NCBI GenBank assembly: GCA_944358275.1 | Contig: CALVQZ010000114.1 | Location: 1 to 15,857 of the forward strand | Reading direction: 5' to 3' | Source: an uncultured Bacilli bacterium | GTDB taxonomy: Bacteria; Bacillota_I; Bacilli_A; RF39; UBA660 | Length of the DNA stretch: 15,857 bases | Shown: piece after piece, positions 13,386-15,857 of the stretch | Layout of the letters: each line of letters begins with the position of its first letter | Numbering within the stretch: the first letter of the stretch is position 1 | Notes under the pieces: generated by a model | Told to the model about the DNA's origin: nothing | The model's input: only the letters and a program-made list of their open reading frames with translations | Database searches by the model: none | Program-made: the position numbers and the translations under genes

Positions 13386-14631
13386 TAGATTTTCCTTTCA
13401 ATAAGTAAACTATTGCTATCTTTATTTTATTTGAAAGCATTTCTATGTCTTTTATAGTTACTTTATTACAATTTTCAATTTTTTCTTCTATAGTATCAGC
13501 TTTAAATACTTCTATTCCAAAATAATAATTTATTATATTAGATGGACTATCTAATAATATATTAACTGATGAAATTTGTTCTTTTTTTGCATTTTCTAAC
13601 TCTTCTTCTGTAACGTGTTTTAATTTTATTTCCTTTTTTATCAATTTTAACGCCTGATTAAAATTTTCTTTATCTATACCACCATATATCATAATTATAG
13701 AATTTGGTGATTTAGGTACAGCAGTAATAGTATATGCAAGTGAATTTTTCTCTCTTACATTTTCAAATAATCTAGATGTTCCACCACCACCTAATATAGT
13801 AGTATATAAAGGAAGTACATATCTTCTTTCAAATAATGATAAATTAAGTGCTTTTAATACTATCGATATTTTTGATTGTTTTAAATTCATTTCTTCTTCA
13901 ACAGTCTTAGCTCTTTTACATTTATCATAACTAACAAATGCTTCAATATCATCTTTTTTTATAGTATTTATTTTAAATTTATCTTTAAAAATACTTACTA
14001 TTTTATCTTTATCTACATTACCAACTATAAATATATCAACTATATTAGTCTTCAATAGTTCTTTATAATATTCGTACAATGATTCTTCAGTAATTTTATC
14101 CAAATCCTCTTTATAACCCCATAAATTAAATGAAACAGGGTCACTTTCATCCATTAACTCCAATGATCTATTTAATGTATATTTTTGAATATTTTCTTTT
14201 TCTGAATCTAATATTAGATTCATTTTATCTTTAATTTGATTAAATGCTTTAGTATCAAATTTCCCATCCTTTACATTTGGATTAAATATAAGTTCAAATA
14301 GCAAATCAACTGATTCAGTAAGCAAATTATCATCGCTATATTCTTCATTTAAAAAATTTATATCAATATAACTATTTATTATATTCCCAAATTTTATATT
14401 AGAATGTCCTAAATTTATAGAATATAAATCTTCTAATTTTATTTCAAATAATCTATTAGTATTATATTTTAAAGAAGTAGAACACAACATTTGGAATAAA
14501 AACTTTCTTTTTGTTATATCTTCTTTCTTTATTTTTTCTCTAAAATTTACTGAAATTGTAGTTGTTTTAAATTTGTCTGTATTTATAAGATGTAAATTGT
14601 ATGATCCTAAATTTATTTTTTCATATTTCAT
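13372..14631 (-). CDS. M16-family peptidase-like protein, YmfF-like (non-catalytic partner)
   Basis: The 419-residue protein has the M16 fold but no HxxEH zinc motif; the corresponding N-terminal region reads RKFLFQMLCSTSLKYNTNRL (42-61). The C-terminal half keeps the substrate-binding signature of the family, GGGGTSRLF (281-289) and REKNSLAY (293-300). This is the pattern of the inactive subunit in paired M16 enzymes, where one chain carries zinc and the other provides the binding residues. ATG at 14631 has an AAAGGAG ribosome binding site 10 nt upstream. A hairpin of 8 bp, TTTCATAT/ATATGAAA (14646-14653, 14659-14666), abuts that site and contains a TATAAT. The gene starts 46 nt after deoD and is probably in the same transcript. 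Confidence 0.9.
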   Translation of the reverse strand: MKYEKINLGSYNLHLINTDKFKTTTISVNFREKIKKEDITKRKFLFQMLCSTSLKYNTNRLFEIKLEDLYSINLGHSNIKFGNIINSYIDINFLNEEYSDDNLLTESVDLLFELIFNPNVKDGKFDTKAFNQIKDKMNLILDSEKENIQKYTLNRSLELMDESDPVSFNLWGYKEDLDKITEESLYEYYKELLKTNIVDIFIVGNVDKDKIVSIFKDKFKINTIKKDDIEAFVSYDKCKRAKTVEEEMNLKQSKISIVLKALNLSLFERRYVLPLYTTILGGGGTSRLFENVREKNSLAYTITAVPKSPNSIIMIYGGIDKENFNQALKLIKKEIKLKHVTEEELENAKKEQISSVNILLDSPSNIINYYFGIEVFKADTIEEKIENCNKVTIKDIEMLSNKIKIAIVYLLKGKSNEEN

Positions 14632-14645
14632 ATGTTTACTACTCC

Positions 14646-14666
14646 TTTCATATTTATTATATGAAA
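14646..14666 (-). promoter_or_regulatory. Hairpin with a -10-like box next to the M16 ribosome binding site
   Basis: TTTCATAT and ATATGAAA form an 8-bp stem with a 5-nt loop, directly followed on the minus strand by the GGAG site of the M16 gene. TATAAT (14656-14661) lies in it, but no -35 box is seen. It may be an internal promoter, an operator or a translation-control hairpin; the sequence does not decide. Confidence 0.3.
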
Positions 14667-14677
14667 AAAAATATAAT

Positions 14678-15373
14678 TTATAGGTTCAAAATTGATTCAA
14701 GTGCTAATTCTACCATTTTCAATGTACTTTTTTCTCTTTCAGTGCTAGAAATTTTTTTATCAGTTACTAAGCTATCAGAAACTGTCAATATAGCACTTGC
14801 TTTTTTATTGAGTATTTTGGCATTAACAAAAAGTGCAAATGTTTCCATCTCAACACCTACGCAATTATATTTTAAATATTCACTATAATCTTTTGTATAA
14901 AATGTATCTGTACAATGGATATTACCTCTTACTATATTTATATTATTTTTCTTTGCATATTCCTCTATAACATCGTTTATTTTTGAAGAACTTTCAATAT
15001 AATTGTTATCATAACCTAGATTTATACCATAAGCGCTATTACTATATGAATTATCTACAAGTACGATATCATATAAATCTAATTTATCAGTATATGCTCC
15101 TGTGGTACCAACTCTAATTATATAGTCTACATCATAATCATTAAATAACTCATATGAATAAATTCCCATACTAGCATTTCCCATACCACTAGCCATTACT
15201 GTTATTCTTTTATCTTTATAATACCCAGTATAACCAAACATATTCCTAGTTTTGTTAATTTGTTTATAATTTTTTAAATAACTTTCAGCAATTAGTTTTG
15301 CCCTTAAAGGATCTCCTGGCATAATAACTATATTACTTATATCTTCTTTACTTGCATCAATGTGCACTGTCAT
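14678..15373 (-). CDS. deoD: Purine nucleoside phosphorylase, DeoD type
   Basis: It splits purine (deoxy)nucleosides with phosphate to the base and (deoxy)ribose-1-phosphate, in cytoplasmic purine salvage. The 231 residues match the hexameric bacterial DeoD family. Visible landmarks are His4, the phosphate-site residues G20 and R24 in MPGDPLRAK, R43 in NKTRNMFG, R87 in IIRVGTTGA, the ribose-binding EME (176-178), the catalytic Asp200 in TVSD and R213. The spacing follows the E. coli enzyme closely (D204/R217 there). ATG at 15373 has AGGGTG upstream and a promoter 18 nt away. It is the first gene of the group with the two M16 genes; there is no obvious metabolic link to them. Confidence 0.95.
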   Translation of the reverse strand: MTVHIDASKEDISNIVIMPGDPLRAKLIAESYLKNYKQINKTRNMFGYTGYYKDKRITVMASGMGNASMGIYSYELFNDYDVDYIIRVGTTGAYTDKLDLYDIVLVDNSYSNSAYGINLGYDNNYIESSSKINDVIEEYAKKNNINIVRGNIHCTDTFYTKDYSEYLKYNCVGVEMETFALFVNAKILNKKASAILTVSDSLVTDKKISSTEREKSTLKMVELALESILNL

Positions 15374-15390
15374 ATTATCACCCTATCTTT

Positions 15391-15419
15391 AGTATAACAA
15401 AAAAAGAAAGAACTAGCAA
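15391..15419 (-). promoter_or_regulatory. Promoter of deoD
   Basis: On the minus strand TTGCTA (15414-15419) and TATACT (15391-15396) are 17 nt apart; the -10 box ends 17 nt before the deoD ATG. Confidence 0.6.
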
Positions 15420-15460
15420 TTCTAATCTTCCTTTTTAACATCAATTTAACTTTTTATCTA

Positions 15461-15857
15461 TTATTTTATTTTTTTGCTATAAGTTAATTCTAAATCTTTA
15501 TCATTATAGTCCATATATATTATATTTTCTTCACCAACAATAGCTTCAGCAAGTTCAAATGCATCTTCTTTATTTTTTAATAACACTGCTTATACACCAG
15601 AAGAAAATATAGGCCATGTAATTGAGGTATATACTTGAAGTACCTCATTATATTCTCTATCATAAATTAAAGCTTTTCCTTCAACTAATCTTTTTTCACA
15701 ACTTATTAGATTGTGATTTTTTATCTCCTTATTTATTAAAGTTAAAGTAATCAATGATAACAACATTTCTGTTATTACAACTTCCATCTGTATGCCATTG
15801 ATAATAATTGCGTCATATATTATTAAAATAATTGAAATAATTATATAAAGATTCCTA
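15461..15857 (-). pseudogene. Membrane protein gene interrupted by an in-frame TAA, 5' end outside the window
   Basis: One minus-strand frame runs in from the right edge, coding for two hydrophobic segments (around LYIIISIILIIYDAIIING and VVITEMLLSLITLTLI, 15734-15850) and then a soluble stretch ending SITWPIFSSGV. A TAA at 15590-15592 follows. The same frame then continues with protein-like sequence, AVLLKNKEDAFELAEAIVGE and NIIYMDYNDKDLELTYSKKIK, to a TAA at 15461-15463. An internal ATG at 15787 could be read as a 65-residue gene, but it has no ribosome binding site and would cut off the first membrane segment. I take this as one gene of more than 130 codons broken by a nonsense change. A sequencing error is the alternative. 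The family is not recognised. Confidence 0.55.

Noticed and set aside
14601..14888. Plus-strand open frame of 95 codons
   Set aside because: It spans the deoD 3' end and the M16 gene start on the other strand, and the peptide is low-complexity.

Overview
The window is a very AT-rich piece of a bacterial chromosome in which every supported gene lies on the minus strand. The low GC, the AAGGAG-type ribosome binding sites, the lipoprotein signal, the paired M16 peptidases of the YmfF/YmfH type and the oxygen-independent ribonucleotide reductase suggest an anaerobic Firmicutes/Bacilli-like organism, perhaps one of the uncultured gut lineages near the Mollicutes. That placement is inference. TAA, TAG and TGA all appear as stops.

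Layout, in the direction of transcription (right to left). At the right edge (15461-15857) is the 3' part of a membrane-protein gene broken by an in-frame TAA. Next come purine nucleoside phosphorylase (deoD) and two M16 peptidase paralogues, one with the zinc site and one without, ending in a terminator at about 12091-12127. A tRNA-Arg(CCT) follows at 11976-12052 with its own terminator and a possible decayed coding remnant beyond it. Then come four separately promoted genes: a small lipoprotein, a 39-residue-repeat protein, an unrecognised protein with a possible ADP-ribosyltransferase-like core, and a second 39-residue-repeat protein.

The centre (1849-8537) is a redox and deoxyribonucleotide cluster: a divergent Fe/Mn superoxide dismutase-like gene, a class III ribonucleotide reductase (NrdD) paralogue that has lost both radical-bearing residues, the radical-SAM activase NrdG, a full-length NrdD fused to a C-terminal glutaredoxin-like domain, and a thioredoxin-reductase-like flavoprotein. 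The last four are nearly contiguous (1-13 nt gaps) and end in one terminator. The likely logic is as follows: NrdG installs the glycyl radical on NrdD, the fused redoxin re-reduces its active-site cysteines, and the TrxB-like enzyme regenerates the redoxin. The inactive NrdD keeps its ATP-cone and may be regulatory. At the left edge is a partial large protein of unknown function with LRR-like strands near its visible end.

The most notable item is the NrdD pseudoenzyme at 5842-7806, which ends just where the zinc/glycyl-radical domain should begin and has Asp where the thiyl-radical Cys should be. It is followed in interest by the paralogous 39-residue-repeat proteins flanking the possible ART-like gene, the NrdD-glutaredoxin fusion, and the TrxB with an altered NADPH motif.
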